From positions 3,529,001 through 3,593,000 of the forward strand of contig NZ_CP089980.1 of assembly GCF_021389955.1 (NCBI RefSeq): DNA of 64,000 nucleotides, read 5' to 3'. The DNA comes from Fulvivirga maritima. GTDB taxonomy: Bacteria > Bacteroidota > Bacteroidia > Cytophagales > Cyclobacteriaceae. The translations under genes and the position numbers were made by a program. Below, one piece after another: positions 52,457 through 62,768 of the stretch (positions are counted from its first letter, which is position 1; every line of letters begins with the position of its first letter). Below the pieces are notes generated by a model. That model was not told the DNA's origin and searched no databases. It saw nothing but the letters and a program-made list of their open reading frames with translations.

Positions 52457-52933
52457 ATGGCTCTAACAAAAGACCAAATCAAAACCAACTATCCACTGCC
52501 GGTGTACAATTATCGGGTGGATATAGATAATACATCCATTAGTTTTTCTGAGGTATCTGGCCTGGAGCTTAGCTTTAGTCAAATTACCTATAAAGAGAGC
52601 TATGCTACCAGTGGTAAAAGTGGTCCTAATGTAATGATCATGCCCGGCCAAAAGCAGCCCACTACCATATCATTGAAAAAAGGCTTTGTAAAAGGCGTGA
52701 GCATTAAAGCACTCTATGACTGGATTAACGGTATAGAACTTAACAGGGTAGATAAAAAAGATATAACAGTACACCTGCTGGATGAGACCGGTTCAACCGT
52801 AGTAAGCTGGAAGTGTATCGATGCTTTCCCTACTAAGCTTACCGCTCCCACTTTTGATGCTAAGTCTGACGAAGTGGCTGTAGAGTCTATGGAGCTGGTA
52901 GCCGGAAGAGTAACTATGGAGGAAGCATCATAA
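52457..52933 (+). CDS. eCIS inner tube protein 1
   Basis: A 158-residue T4 gp19/Hcp-like tube protein: PVYNYRVDIDN, FSEVSGLELSFSQITYKE, then LKKGFVKG and TAPTFDAKSDEVAVESMELV. It belongs to the Afp1/Afp5 class. It lies 59 bp after the sheath gene and probably builds the bulk of the tube, as the first and closest to the sheath. Confidence 0.92.
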   Translation: MALTKDQIKTNYPLPVYNYRVDIDNTSISFSEVSGLELSFSQITYKESYATSGKSGPNVMIMPGQKQPTTISLKKGFVKGVSIKALYDWINGIELNRVDKKDITVHLLDETGSTVVSWKCIDAFPTKLTAPTFDAKSDEVAVESMELVAGRVTMEEAS

Positions 52934-52993
52934 TCATTCTGCGTTCAGGCCCTCTTTTTTGTACTCAGATTTGCTCATCAAAATTATATAGAA

Positions 52994-53440
52994 ATGGCAG
53001 TAAATAAGGCATCTATAACAGATGAATACCCTATTCCGGCATATAATTATCAGGTTTCTATAGCCGGAGAAAATACTATGGCCTTTTCTGAAATATCAGG
53101 CCTGGAGATACAGCACGAGCATGTGCTGTATCGGCATGGCTTCAGCTGGGTAATTGGAGACAACCTGATCCGCGGGCAGAGAAAGCCGATTAATATCACT
53201 ATGAAAAGAGGGGTAGTGAAAAACAGAAGCTATTTATATGATTGGATGCAAAAAGCCGATAAAAGAGATGTGAAAATCGACTTGTGTGATGAAAAAGGGG
53301 AGCCATTGGTCAGCTGGGAAGTATCTCGGGCATTACCTTATCAGCTAGATGCCCCCACCTTTAGTGCTAGCGCTAATGAAGTGGCAGTTGAAAAGGTGAA
53401 TTTGATCGCTCATGACTTAAAAATGAATTACCATCAGTAA
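52994..53440 (+). CDS. eCIS inner tube protein 2
   Basis: A 148-residue paralogue of the previous protein: PAYNYQVSIAGENTMAF, SEISGLEIQHEHVLYRHG, MKRGVVKNRSYLYDW and LDAPTFSASANEVAVEKVNL. It may form a special ring, for example at the baseplate junction, as Afp5 does. Confidence 0.92.
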   Translation: MAVNKASITDEYPIPAYNYQVSIAGENTMAFSEISGLEIQHEHVLYRHGFSWVIGDNLIRGQRKPINITMKRGVVKNRSYLYDWMQKADKRDVKIDLCDEKGEPLVSWEVSRALPYQLDAPTFSASANEVAVEKVNLIAHDLKMNYHQ

Positions 53441-53442
53441 TT

Positions 53443-53913
53443 ATGGAAGCTATTGATATATTAAATCCAAACCCTCCTTTGTCTCACAGGTTTGGCGTGT
53501 TTTATTTTCCCGTTGGAGGTTTTATTCCTAGTCCTTTTGATTTTAGATTTCAAAAGGTGTCAGGAATAAGTACAGAGGTAAGCATGCATTCGGTAAGAGA
53601 AGGAGGTCAGAATTTATATAATCACCGCTTGCCTAACCAGGTAAGCTATAATAATCTGGTGCTGGAACGTGGTTACGCTATTGGTTCTTTAATGGTGCAG
53701 GACTTCAATTATACCTTTTCTCAATTCAAATTTTATCCCTCTAAAGTCTTAGTCACCTTGTTTCATGAAACAGGCGCTCCCCTGGGAGCATGGCTCTATT
53801 TAGATGCTTACCCGGTAAAGTGGAGCATTTCCAGTCTGGATGCTCAGGCCAACTCAGTAGTAATAGAAAATATGGAATTAGCTTATAGCAGGTTTCAAAC
53901 CATAAGAATTTAA
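53443..53913 (+). CDS. eCIS inner tube protein 3 (divergent)
   Basis: A 156-residue gp19-type protein with a longer N-terminus (NPNPPLSHRFGVFYFPVGGF) and motifs FQKVSGISTEVSMHSVREGG, LERGYAIG and WSISSLDAQANSVVIENMEL. It starts 2 bp after the previous stop. The divergence suggests a junction ring next to the baseplate. Confidence 0.88.
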   Translation: MEAIDILNPNPPLSHRFGVFYFPVGGFIPSPFDFRFQKVSGISTEVSMHSVREGGQNLYNHRLPNQVSYNNLVLERGYAIGSLMVQDFNYTFSQFKFYPSKVLVTLFHETGAPLGAWLYLDAYPVKWSISSLDAQANSVVIENMELAYSRFQTIRI

Positions 53914-54087
53914 ATGGCGGTAGAAATTAAAGAAATAGTGGTGAGAGCAGTGCTTACTGATGGAGGAAAAGGTCAGACAAGCACTGATAATGACGGTTGT
54001 GATGAGCAAGCTGTAGATAAAAAAATGATCATACAGGAATGTGTAGATCAAGTGCTGAAAGTGTTGAAAAAGAAAAGTTTAAGGTAG
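53914..54087 (+). CDS. DUF5908-like small eCIS protein (57 aa)
   Basis: The ORF begins immediately after the preceding stop and ends one base before the next start. The translation opens MAVEIKEIVVRAVLTD and ends with a Lys-rich helix (QVLKVLKKKSLR). The IKE-VVRA start and the size match the DUF5908 family found in Bacteroidota eCIS loci. Function is unknown; the position between tube and LysM adaptor suggests a particle part or assembly factor. Confidence 0.78.
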   Translation: MAVEIKEIVVRAVLTDGGKGQTSTDNDGCDEQAVDKKMIIQECVDQVLKVLKKKSLR

Positions 54088-54783
54088 ATGAATCCTCTCA
54101 ATTTATTTAAGCTGGAAAAGCTAAAAATCAAATCCTACTCTACAGCCGAAAGGAATGATAAGCCCAAAATATTTGAGGCGATGTTTAATCCTGAGAGTTA
54201 TTCTCTTCATTATGAGAATAAATTCAATAAATGCCAAGGGGTAAACACTACAGGAGGTACTACCAATTATTCATTTAGCAGGCCGGAAAAGCTTAGTTTA
54301 AAGCTCATTTTAGATGGTACAGGAGCTAGTGTTACAGGCTACAATGTATTGCTGGGAAAAACCAGAGATGTCTATAATCAGGTTCAGGAGTTTTTGAGGC
54401 TCACCACTTTTATGGATGGTGATATTCATGAGCCGCCGTATCTTTTAATCATCTGGGGAGACCTGAATTTTAAGTGTCGCCTTACTTCGCTTGATATTAA
54501 ATACACTTTGTTTGATAGAAGCGGAGTGCCTTTGCGAGCCGAGCTGGATACATCATTTTTCGGTCAGCTGGAAGAAACAGAACGATTAAAGAACGAGAAT
54601 AAGAACTCTCCCGATTTAACGCATATCAGAGTGGTGAAGGCAGAGGATCAGTTGCCACTTATGTGTGAGCAAATTTATGGATCGCCTCATTATTACATTT
54701 CCGTAGCCAAAGCCAATGGCATTACAGATTTCAGAAACTTAAAACCAGGGCAAGAGATCTTTTTCCCACCTATTGAGAAGTAA
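54088..54783 (+). CDS. eCIS LysM tube-baseplate adaptor (Afp7-like)
   Basis: A 231-residue protein. The N-terminal domain (FEAMFNPESYSLHYENKF, LSLKLILDGTG, PPYLLIIWGDLNFKCRLTS) is the CIS tube/gp53-like fold. The C-terminal 50 residues are LysM-like, ending NLKPGQEIFFPP. In Afp this type links the tube to the spike and baseplate. The gene abuts its neighbours on both sides. Confidence 0.9.
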   Translation: MNPLNLFKLEKLKIKSYSTAERNDKPKIFEAMFNPESYSLHYENKFNKCQGVNTTGGTTNYSFSRPEKLSLKLILDGTGASVTGYNVLLGKTRDVYNQVQEFLRLTTFMDGDIHEPPYLLIIWGDLNFKCRLTSLDIKYTLFDRSGVPLRAELDTSFFGQLEETERLKNENKNSPDLTHIRVVKAEDQLPLMCEQIYGSPHYYISVAKANGITDFRNLKPGQEIFFPPIEK

Positions 54784-54786
54784 GGC

Positions 54787-56436
54787 ATGGCAGTAACCAC
54801 AATAACGATTAAAAGCGATGGCAAGGTAGTAGATCAAGGTCTGGAGATTCTTTCTATTGAGGTCAATAAGGAGTTGAATAAAATTCCTTTAGCTGAACTC
54901 AGGCTTATCGATGGAAATGTTGCCAAAAAGGAGTTCAAAGTTCTGGATAGTGGTGTTTTTGATATCGGTAAAAGTATAGAAATATTACTGAGACATGAGG
55001 GAAATCCGGGAGAAGAAGCGGCCGTTTTTAAAGGCATAGTGGTAAATATAGAATTAGCCATGACTAGCGGAAGAACCGCACTTACTGTGGAGATGAGTGA
55101 TGAAGCCATTCGTATGACCAATGGACGGCATAATGCTATTTATCATAAGAGTGATGCCGAAATTATTAAAGACTTGGCTTTACGAAATAAATTAAAGGCC
55201 GATAGAATAGCTAAAACTACAGTGAAGCATAAAGAAATGGTTCAGTTTTATGCTTCTGATTGGGATTTTGCCTTGTCAAGGGCAGAGGCCAATGGCCACA
55301 TGCTTATTGCTGATGACGGAGTTATATCTACGTTAAAGCCAGAAGTGAATACACCAGCTTTATCATTAGAACTGGGGCAGGATACCATTTATGATTTTGA
55401 CCTTCAGGTGAATGGTCGCCAGCAATGCTTTCAGGTAGACTCCATAGGTTGGGATATAGCAAAACAATCGCTTTCAAAACCAGCTTCAGGGAGCGTGTAT
55501 CAGTTTGCTCAGGGTAATCAAGATCTGGCTAAGTTTACTGATGTGGTAGGGGGTAAGTCTGTTACTCTCATGCACCCTGTGCCGCTGCCACCTCAGGAGC
55601 TCAGAACCTGGGCCGATGCACAAGTAATCAAGTCCAGGTTAGCATTAATCCGTGGCTGGGTTTGCATAACAGGCACTAATAAGGTGAAGCCAGGGCAAAC
55701 ACTAGAAATAAAAGGAATGAGCAAAAGCTTTACCGGAAGCAATATTGTTTCTGGGGTAAGGCAAGAAGTGAACCATGGTAGCTGGAATACTTATGTTCAA
55801 ATAGGAATGGACATAGACTGGTTTGCCACTAAAGCTAACATAATGGATACGCCCGCAGCAGGATTACTGCCCGGTGTTAATGGACTGCAAATTGGCCAGG
55901 TAACGGCTTATGAGAAAGATCCAGAGAATCATTCGAGAGTGAAGGTGCACATACCTGCTTTCAATAAGGAAAAAGAAACGGTTTGGGCGCGCTTAACCTC
56001 ACTGTATGCAGGTGCTGAGAGAGGTATGTTCTTCAGGCCTGAAATAGGCGATGAGGTAATAGTAGGCTTTCTAAATGATGATCCCAGACAGGCTATTATT
56101 CTGGGTGCGGTGCACAGTTCGGCCAAAAAAACGCCGCTGGATGTGACAAGTGAAAATGCACAAAAAGGCATTATCACCAAACAAAAATATCAGCTCCTAT
56201 TTGATGAAGAAAAGGAAACCATTACGCTTTCTACTTCCCCGGCAAACAGTATTTGCATAGATGAAAAAAACAAGCTGATAAACATTAAAGACATTAATGG
56301 CAATCAGGTAGAGCTAAGTAGCAATGGTGTAAAAATAGATAGCGCTAAGAATTTTAAAATTACCGCTAAGAAAAATATCGAAATGGAAGCCAAGGGCAAT
56401 GTTTCAATAAAGGGTGCTAAAATAGATTTAATTTAA
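54787..56436 (+). CDS. eCIS VgrG-like central spike (Afp8-like)
   Basis: A 549-residue spike protein. The N-terminal part holds the gp27-like hub (ELRLIDGNV, GKSIEILLRHEG, VVNIELAMTSGRTALTVEMS); an OB-fold region (GQVTAYEKDPENHSRVKVHI, WARLTSLYAG, FFRPEIGDEVIVGFLNDDP) follows, and the last 80 residues are a beta-helix spike rich in repeats (ITAKKNIEMEAKGNVSIKGA). A trimer forms the piercing needle and may carry cargo, tipped by the PAAR-like protein at 57053. Confidence 0.94.
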   Translation: MAVTTITIKSDGKVVDQGLEILSIEVNKELNKIPLAELRLIDGNVAKKEFKVLDSGVFDIGKSIEILLRHEGNPGEEAAVFKGIVVNIELAMTSGRTALTVEMSDEAIRMTNGRHNAIYHKSDAEIIKDLALRNKLKADRIAKTTVKHKEMVQFYASDWDFALSRAEANGHMLIADDGVISTLKPEVNTPALSLELGQDTIYDFDLQVNGRQQCFQVDSIGWDIAKQSLSKPASGSVYQFAQGNQDLAKFTDVVGGKSVTLMHPVPLPPQELRTWADAQVIKSRLALIRGWVCITGTNKVKPGQTLEIKGMSKSFTGSNIVSGVRQEVNHGSWNTYVQIGMDIDWFATKANIMDTPAAGLLPGVNGLQIGQVTAYEKDPENHSRVKVHIPAFNKEKETVWARLTSLYAGAERGMFFRPEIGDEVIVGFLNDDPRQAIILGAVHSSAKKTPLDVTSENAQKGIITKQKYQLLFDEEKETITLSTSPANSICIDEKNKLINIKDINGNQVELSSNGVKIDSAKNFKITAKKNIEMEAKGNVSIKGAKIDLI

Positions 56437-56438
56437 AA

Positions 56439-56645
56439 ATGATGGAAAAGCTAAACCTGGAAGTAACACTGGAAGAGGCCAATGTAATACTGGCCGCATT
56501 AGGTCAGCAACCTTATTTAAAGGTGGTAGATCTGATTCGTAAAATACAAGGTCAAGGTGCCGCACAGCTTAGATCAGATGCGGCGGAGAAAGAGGCAGGT
56601 CCTGATTTAGTAACTACAGAAATGCTTTATAAGAATGGAAAATAA
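56439..56645 (+). CDS. Small conserved eCIS-locus protein (68 aa)
   Basis: A helical protein: LEVTLEEANVILAALGQQP then VVDLIRKIQGQGAAQL. Similar short helical proteins occur in phage tail regions. It overlaps the next gene by 11 bp, so the two are translationally coupled. No function is assigned. Confidence 0.72.
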   Translation: MMEKLNLEVTLEEANVILAALGQQPYLKVVDLIRKIQGQGAAQLRSDAAEKEAGPDLVTTEMLYKNGK

Positions 56646-57033
56646 CTTTTTAGGTAAAGGCTGGTCATTCCCTCCTCAGTTTTATGCTGATGGAGCAGAA
56701 GTAGAGCTTGTAAGCGGAGAAGAAGATATAAAGCAAAGTTTGGAAATAATACTATCCACTTCTCTTAAGGAGCGTGTAATGATGTCTGATTTTGGCTGTG
56801 ATCTGTCCCAATTTCTATTTGAAGAGGTAGATCAGAGCCTGATTAACGAAATGCGTGGGGTGGTGTCTGATGCCATACTCAAGTATGAACCTCGTGTTAA
56901 GGCAGAGCAGGTAGCTATTAATAATTCAGCTGAAGAAGGCATGTTGGCCATCAGCATTGATTATGTAGTGCGCACTACAAATAATCGCTATAATCTGGTT
57001 TATCCTTTTTACCTGAAAGAGGCTTCGGTTTAA
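56635..57033 (+). CDS. eCIS gp25-like baseplate wedge protein (Afp9-like)
   Basis: A 132-residue protein of the GPW/gp25 family: GKGWSFPPQF, EDIKQSLEIILSTSLKERVM and SDFGCDLSQFLFEE, with a beta-strand end (VVRTTNNRYNLVYPFYL). It nucleates the sheath at the baseplate. The start ATG lies inside the previous gene. Confidence 0.93.
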   Translation: MENNFLGKGWSFPPQFYADGAEVELVSGEEDIKQSLEIILSTSLKERVMMSDFGCDLSQFLFEEVDQSLINEMRGVVSDAILKYEPRVKAEQVAINNSAEEGMLAISIDYVVRTTNNRYNLVYPFYLKEASV

Positions 57034-57052
57034 CCCTTAAAAGTATAAGCGT

Positions 57053-57472
57053 ATGGCATTAGATAACATCATTTTAGAAGGAGACTTTGTGGTTTTCTCA
57101 CCTGTTTTTCAAAATGCGGTAGTGGCAGTAAAACCAGGCAGGTTTACTACTTCAGGAAAAACCACAGTAAGAGGTAAGAAAGTGGGGCTCAAAGGAGATG
57201 AGAAAAAGCTGCAAGTGCCTAACTGTATCTATTCTGCTGGCGCTTTTGTGAATGGACAGGGTACGCTTACCATTAAAAAGTTGGCTTCTAATCAGCTGAC
57301 TAATTCAACCAAAAGTGGGCAAAAGCCAATGATTTTACAAGGAGGCCTGTTTGAGGCTGAGTTTAAAGTAGATGTAAAAGCGGTAGATGTGAATATGGTG
57401 CAAGACCCCAGCGCTAGCTATGCCGGTTTTGGGAAGTTTATACCTGCCAATACTAAAGTCAAGGCTTCTTAG
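57053..57472 (+). CDS. PAAR-like spike tip protein (Afp10-like)
   Basis: A 139-residue beta-rich protein between gp25 and baseplate J, the usual Afp10 place. Features are VFSPVFQNAVVAVKPG, GKKVGLKGDEKKLQVP and NCIYSAGAFVNGQGTLTIKK; the GQGTLTI segment and glycine spacing fit PAAR-like cones. No C-terminal toxin extension. The usual PAAR zinc residues cannot be placed by eye. Confidence 0.7.
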   Translation: MALDNIILEGDFVVFSPVFQNAVVAVKPGRFTTSGKTTVRGKKVGLKGDEKKLQVPNCIYSAGAFVNGQGTLTIKKLASNQLTNSTKSGQKPMILQGGLFEAEFKVDVKAVDVNMVQDPSASYAGFGKFIPANTKVKAS

Positions 57473-57492
57473 ATAATTGATTAAAAAAAGGA

Positions 57493-60400
57493 ATGAGTAA
57501 TAATACAAAATTAAATCCACTACTTTTTCGAGACGGTACCAGCCAGAGTGATAGGCATTCCGAGCAACTGAAACCTGAATATGTAGAAGTAGAAGATCGG
57601 AACCTTGAAGACTATATTTTGGAAGCTCAGCGGCTAGCTAAAGAGCTTTCCTTTTTTAATGATCAGAATCAACCGGTTAATAACTGGGAGGCTTTGCTTG
57701 TAGGTGATGCTGCAGCCTATCATAATGAAACTGAAACCATGCAGCAGCTGATGCGCAACCAGTGGGCTGCCAAGTTAGCCGCTTATGTGGAAGATCCTGC
57801 CAGCTTTAGTGCGGAAGCAGAAGAATATGCTCGGCTGTCACGACCTCATGTAGTACTTTTCCTTACTTTTCTTAAGCTGTTAAATCATATAAAAAGTCAG
57901 ATAAACGGGCTTACCCAGAAGCATCTGGACTTTTATTTTCAGGAAAGGCTGAGGCTTACCCCAAAACAGGCTGTGCCAGATGTAGTGAATGTGCTGCTAG
58001 AACTGGCAGATGACGTAGGCCAGTTTGAAGTGAAAGCAGGTACCATTTTGCAGGCCGGTACTGATGATGAAGGCAATGAACTGTATTATAAAACTGATCG
58101 TGATACTGTTATTACCGAAGCAAAAATAGAACAGATTAAAACTGTTTTTGTAGAGAATGAAATCATCACGATTGCTGATGCTCATCAAAAAAATCTTGAT
58201 AATCCTGACGGAGGGTTGCTTAAAATGATGCAGCTGGCACTGGGTTCACCTAAGCCTGGTGATGCGTTACCGCCTTTCCCTGATGGCGTAGCGGACTTGA
58301 TGGGTTTATATACAGGACTGAAAGATAATGCTGAAAAGCAGGCTTATGTTAATCGTGAGTTACATCTTACTGTAGAGGAGTTTGATAGAATAATTAGCAC
58401 TTATTTAGAAGATAAAGAAGGTGAAACTGAGCAATGGCAAGCTGTATATAATATTTTAGATAATGCCTTTAAAAATAAGGTTAAATTACAAAGGCAAAAG
58501 TCGTTACAGGCAGTACACGAGAATAGTAGTGATCAAGGTGTCACAGCTTTACTTAAGCATGTCTATGGTACTCCTAATCCGGTGATAGATTGCCATTATA
58601 CCTCGGTGCAGAGCCGTCTCTCTCTCAGCTTTATGCTGACTTAACGGCATCACCCTCTGAGTTTTCAGATGCAGCTGAAGAGGTGAAACAAGTGGAGGCT
58701 TCTCATTATGTGGTGAACGAACTGCTGCTTACAGAGAAGGATTTTGTGCGATTATATCAGGTGAGTAATAGCCCTGAAGCCTCTGCGGAAGAGTGGACTG
58801 AAGTATATGTGATGTTAGAGCTCGCCCAAAGAAAAGTGAGGAGTATTCAGCTACCCTCTCCTTATGTAGAGGAGCTACAAAATGTATATGCCGAAGCAGA
58901 TGTAGCGGACTCCGTTTTTAGTTTGTCTGGTGAGGAGGAAGAAAGCTTGCGCTTTGAGACTTTTGGAGGCCGGCAGAAAGGAATGCCTTTCACTTCTGAG
59001 CCAGCCAGGCTCGGTCTTGGCATCAGCTCCCCTTTATTATTGCTGAATGAAGGGAGAAGACATATTGAAATAGCCATAGCATTAGAAGACCTCAGTATAA
59101 AAGAGGTAGATCTGGAATATTTATTAGAATCTGATTCAGTCGCATTTCCGCCTTTTCTGGTGCAGCTTACCACTATCAAAGGTTGGATTGAGCCAGAAAA
59201 CACTAAATTCTTTTTTGGAGATTTTACTGTTAATAATGCTGAAACTGCCTTTGAAGGAACTATGGATGAAAACATAGTGAAAATGAGTAAGGGCAATGCT
59301 TTAGTACCAGATGATATTGGGAAATACCTGGTGTGGACTGATGGTAGTATTAACAAGATAATAAAAGTGCTGGCTGATGATACAGCTGAAGTATTACCGG
59401 TTGGAAGCACAGATCAACCATCTCAGATTCTGAAATATCATTCTTCAGATGTTTATTTAAAAGCGCTGAAAATAGAGGTTGACCTGGACGAAAATGATGC
59501 TGCCATTGAGCCATTAGCAGCTGAAAATGAAGAAAAAGTAATAGATCAGCAGTATCCGGCTTTCATGCTAATGCTAAATCATGAGAAAAAGGATTTTGGT
59601 TATGTAAGCCATTATCAGGAACTGAAGGATCTGAAAATGAAAAAAGTGCATTTACAGGTAGAGGTAGATGGACTACGTCAGCTTTATCTGCAAAATGATC
59701 AATCTCAGTTAGACTCTAAAAAGCCGTTTGAGCCTTTTGGCTTTGAGCCAGAAGCCGGTGGTCGTTTCTATATCTCGCACGAGGAGCTCTCCTTGAAACG
59801 TTTGACAGACATTAAATTCGATTTCCAATGGATGAAGGTGCCGGAAAACTTAGCCGCATATTATGATAGCTACAGTAAGATAGAAGGTCAGGAGAAGCCA
59901 AGCATAAATAGTAATAGTGATTTTAAAGCGCAGCTCTTTTTATGCCAAAGTAATACGGAAATGGATCTTTCGGCTGTTGAACTTTTTACGAATAACGGAC
60001 ACGCAGAAGTCAGTAATATTCCTGCTCATCTACAGCAAGAATATAAGGCTTTCCAATATTTAACTTTTAGCAGTATTGATAAAGAAGATGAAGTAATAGA
60101 CTGGGGTCGTTATTTTAGGTTGGAGTTGAATGATCCTGATTTTCAACATGATATATATGCTAATCTCTTTGTGAAACAGTCACAATTATCAGATGAAGCA
60201 ATAAGAAATCTCATCATAAATCCACCATATACACCTAAGCTGAAAAGTCTGAAAATAGGATATTCTGCATCTTCAGCTATTTCACCGGATGCTTCCGGAG
60301 AGTTAGGTCAGTTGTATCATGTTCATCCTTTTGGCTATTCTGAGGTTAATCCTGGTGAGCATATATTACCGCAGTATAATCAGGAGGGCGCGCTTTATCT

Positions 60401-61607
60401 TGGTGTTAGTAAGCTGATAGCTCCTCAAACTTTGTCTCTTTTATTTCAGATGGCAGAAGGAAGTGCTAACCCTGAAGTAGAGAAGCCAGTATTGAGCTGG
60501 AGCTACCTTCATAATAATGAATGGTTGCCTATTGCAGCTTCTGAAATACCGTTAGATACTACTAATAACTTACTCAATACCGGCATTATTCAGCTTAATG
60601 TTCCCGAAGGAGCTACCAATACAGATACGCTCATTCCCGGGCAGCTACATTGGCTAAGGGTATTGTGTAATGGTGATACCACAGGCATATCAGATACTAT
60701 AAGTATTAGAGCGCAGGCCATAAGCGCTACTTTTTCCAGTGAAAAGGTGGCTGTCAGCCATTTTAAAAATCCGCTTCTTTCAGGGGCGATATCAGAGCCA
60801 TTAGTGCCTACACCGGAGATTAACACCATTGCTCAGCCCTACACTTCAGACCGCGGAAAGCCAGCAGAGGAAAGTACAATTTTTTATAACCGAATAAGTG
60901 AACGGCTAAGGCATAAAAACCGGGCGGTGAATATGTGGGATTATGAACGTCTGGTGTTAGAGGAGTTTCCTGAAGTGTATAAAGTAAAATGTTTACCCAT
61001 GCATGCGGAGGCAGAAGGAGCGGTAAGTGTGATGGTAATTCCTGATATAAAAGGAAAATTACCTTTTAACCCTTTTCAACCCAAAGTGCCGGCAGATACT
61101 CTAGAGAAGATTCGATTGTTTCTTGATACCTGCTCGCCTGCTTATGCTACAGTTTTGGTTAAAAATCCTACTTATCTGCAAATAAAGACCAGGTGCTTAG
61201 TCAAGTTTAAAGAGGGGTATAATGAAGGCTTTTATAAAGAAAAACTCATTGGTGAGTTGAAGAAGTTTTTAGCTCCCTGGGCTTATGATGAAGGCAGTGA
61301 TATCACTATAGGAGGTACAGTGTATGCCAGCGTGCTGATCAACTTTATAGCAGAAAGGCCTTACATAGAATATGTGGCCAATATGAAACTCTTTCAAAGT
61401 GAAGATGGAAAGCAGTTTGTAGATGTGCGCACCCTGCATGGTGGTCAGAACAAAGTGGTGGCTCACAAGCCTGATATGATTCTCGTCTCTGCCACTAATC
61501 ATGAAATAGATGTGGTAGATGAAAGTGGGTATGATGACGAAAAATTTGAAGGAATTAACTACTGGAAAGTGGAATTAGATTTTATAGTAGGAGAAGATCT
61601 GGCATAA
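57493..61607 (+). CDS. Baseplate J-like large protein (Afp11-like), frameshifted
   Basis: About 1371 residues if one base is restored near 58588-58592; as given, two frames (57493-58644 and 58590-61607) overlap. The N-terminal half has FYFQERLRLTPKQAVPDV and ELADDVGQFEVKAGTILQAG; the C-terminal half has the gpJ-like RISERLRHKNRAVNMWDYERLV and FLAPWAYDEGSDITIGGTVY. These mark the baseplate arm protein of eCIS that controls contraction. This is the only split gene outside the NRPS cluster, and here a base seems missing rather than extra. The second frame opens at TTG with no plausible start signal, so separate genes are unlikely. Confidence 0.85.
58588..58592 (+). other. Frameshift site 7 in baseplate J gene
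   Basis: The upstream frame ends TPNPVID (GAT at 58588-58590); the downstream frame continues as LPLYLGAEPSLSQLYADL from TTG at 58590. Adding one base (for example a T to GATTGC) joins them as NPVIDLPLYLGAEPS. Confidence 0.75.
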
Positions 61608-61646
61608 GTAATAATAGATCAAGGCAAGCAAAAAGGATATATAATT

Positions 61647-62753
61647 ATGGAAATCAATAAGAAAAACAGGACAGAATTAAAAAATTACTTCCTGGCATAT
61701 AAAATTCCTACGGAGCAGCATTTTAAGGAATTAATAGACGCTTCTTTTAATCAGATGGAAGATGGGATAGCTAAGGTTCCCGGAAGCCCTATAGCTCTGG
61801 AAGCAGAGGGAGATGCCGCTGGCCTACAGGAAGTACTGAATTTGTTTAACAATTTTGAAGACAATAACCCTAGCTGGGGCATTAACTTAAACCCCCGTGT
61901 AGATCAAGATGAGCCCTCTAGCAATAAACCAGGTTTAAATTTTAGTGATGCCAGCGGCCAAAGTAAACTTTTTCTCAGGTCTGGAGATGGTAACATCGGC
62001 ATTGGCACTATAGAACCAGCTGCCAGGCTGACTATTAAAGGAAAGAGTAGTGGTCCTTTTATTGCTGCTTTTCCTGAAGATTCTGGTAAAAGTGTTTTTG
62101 TTGTTGCTCATGAAGGAGGAGGTGGAGTGCTTACACTAAAAAAGGATGATGGCACTGCTTTCTTTTCGGTGAAAAGTGATAAGGTACAAGTGAAAACGGC
62201 GTTAGAGGCCGCTAATTTTTCTCCTAAAGTAGATTTAGATGCTGATAAGGCTTCAGATCAAAGAATTTCCACTCAAAAGGCTGTAAAAACTTATGTTGAT
62301 AACCGACTCCCTAAAGGGGTTATTTGCATGTGGTCTGGCCAGCAGGCACCTGCTGGCTGGGCGCTGTGCGACGGGCAGAATGGAACGCCTAACCTTACAG
62401 GCAAGTTTGTGGTAGGCTTTGGTGGCTCTGGAGACTATAAGGCTATAGGAAATAAAGGAGGTGCTGAGCATGTGACGCTTTCAGAAGCTCAGATGCCTAA
62501 ACATGATCATTCAGGAACTACAGGTGCTGCGGGTAAACATACACACCGTATATCTCATAAAGCCTCTAAAAACACTACTGGAGATTCCTTAAATACTTAT
62601 GCTATGGATGGTGAAAATCATGGTACCAGACACTTAAATACGGATGAAGCAAGTAATCATACGCACTCATTCACCACACAAAAAGCAGGCGATAATCAGC
62701 CGCATGAAAACAGGCCTCCATATTATGTGCTAGCCTATATAATCAAATTATAA
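61647..62753 (+). CDS. eCIS fibre/receptor protein with phage tail collar domain
   Basis: A 368-residue likely trimeric fibre. The N-terminal part has helical attachment and GNIGIGTIEPAARLTIKG, typical of phage and Bacteroidota fibre proteins. The C-terminal 150 residues are a tail-collar (PF07484-type) domain: WSGQQAPAGWALCDGQNGTP, VGFGGSGDY, AQMPKHDHSGTTG, and His pairs (HDH, KHTH, NHTH) that bind metal in such fibres. It probably decides which cells the particle attaches to. It stands between the two large baseplate genes, 39 bp after the first and 15 bp before the second. Confidence 0.87.
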   Translation: MEINKKNRTELKNYFLAYKIPTEQHFKELIDASFNQMEDGIAKVPGSPIALEAEGDAAGLQEVLNLFNNFEDNNPSWGINLNPRVDQDEPSSNKPGLNFSDASGQSKLFLRSGDGNIGIGTIEPAARLTIKGKSSGPFIAAFPEDSGKSVFVVAHEGGGGVLTLKKDDGTAFFSVKSDKVQVKTALEAANFSPKVDLDADKASDQRISTQKAVKTYVDNRLPKGVICMWSGQQAPAGWALCDGQNGTPNLTGKFVVGFGGSGDYKAIGNKGGAEHVTLSEAQMPKHDHSGTTGAAGKHTHRISHKASKNTTGDSLNTYAMDGENHGTRHLNTDEASNHTHSFTTQKAGDNQPHENRPPYYVLAYIIKL

Positions 62754-62768
62754 TAAGGAAACATTACG

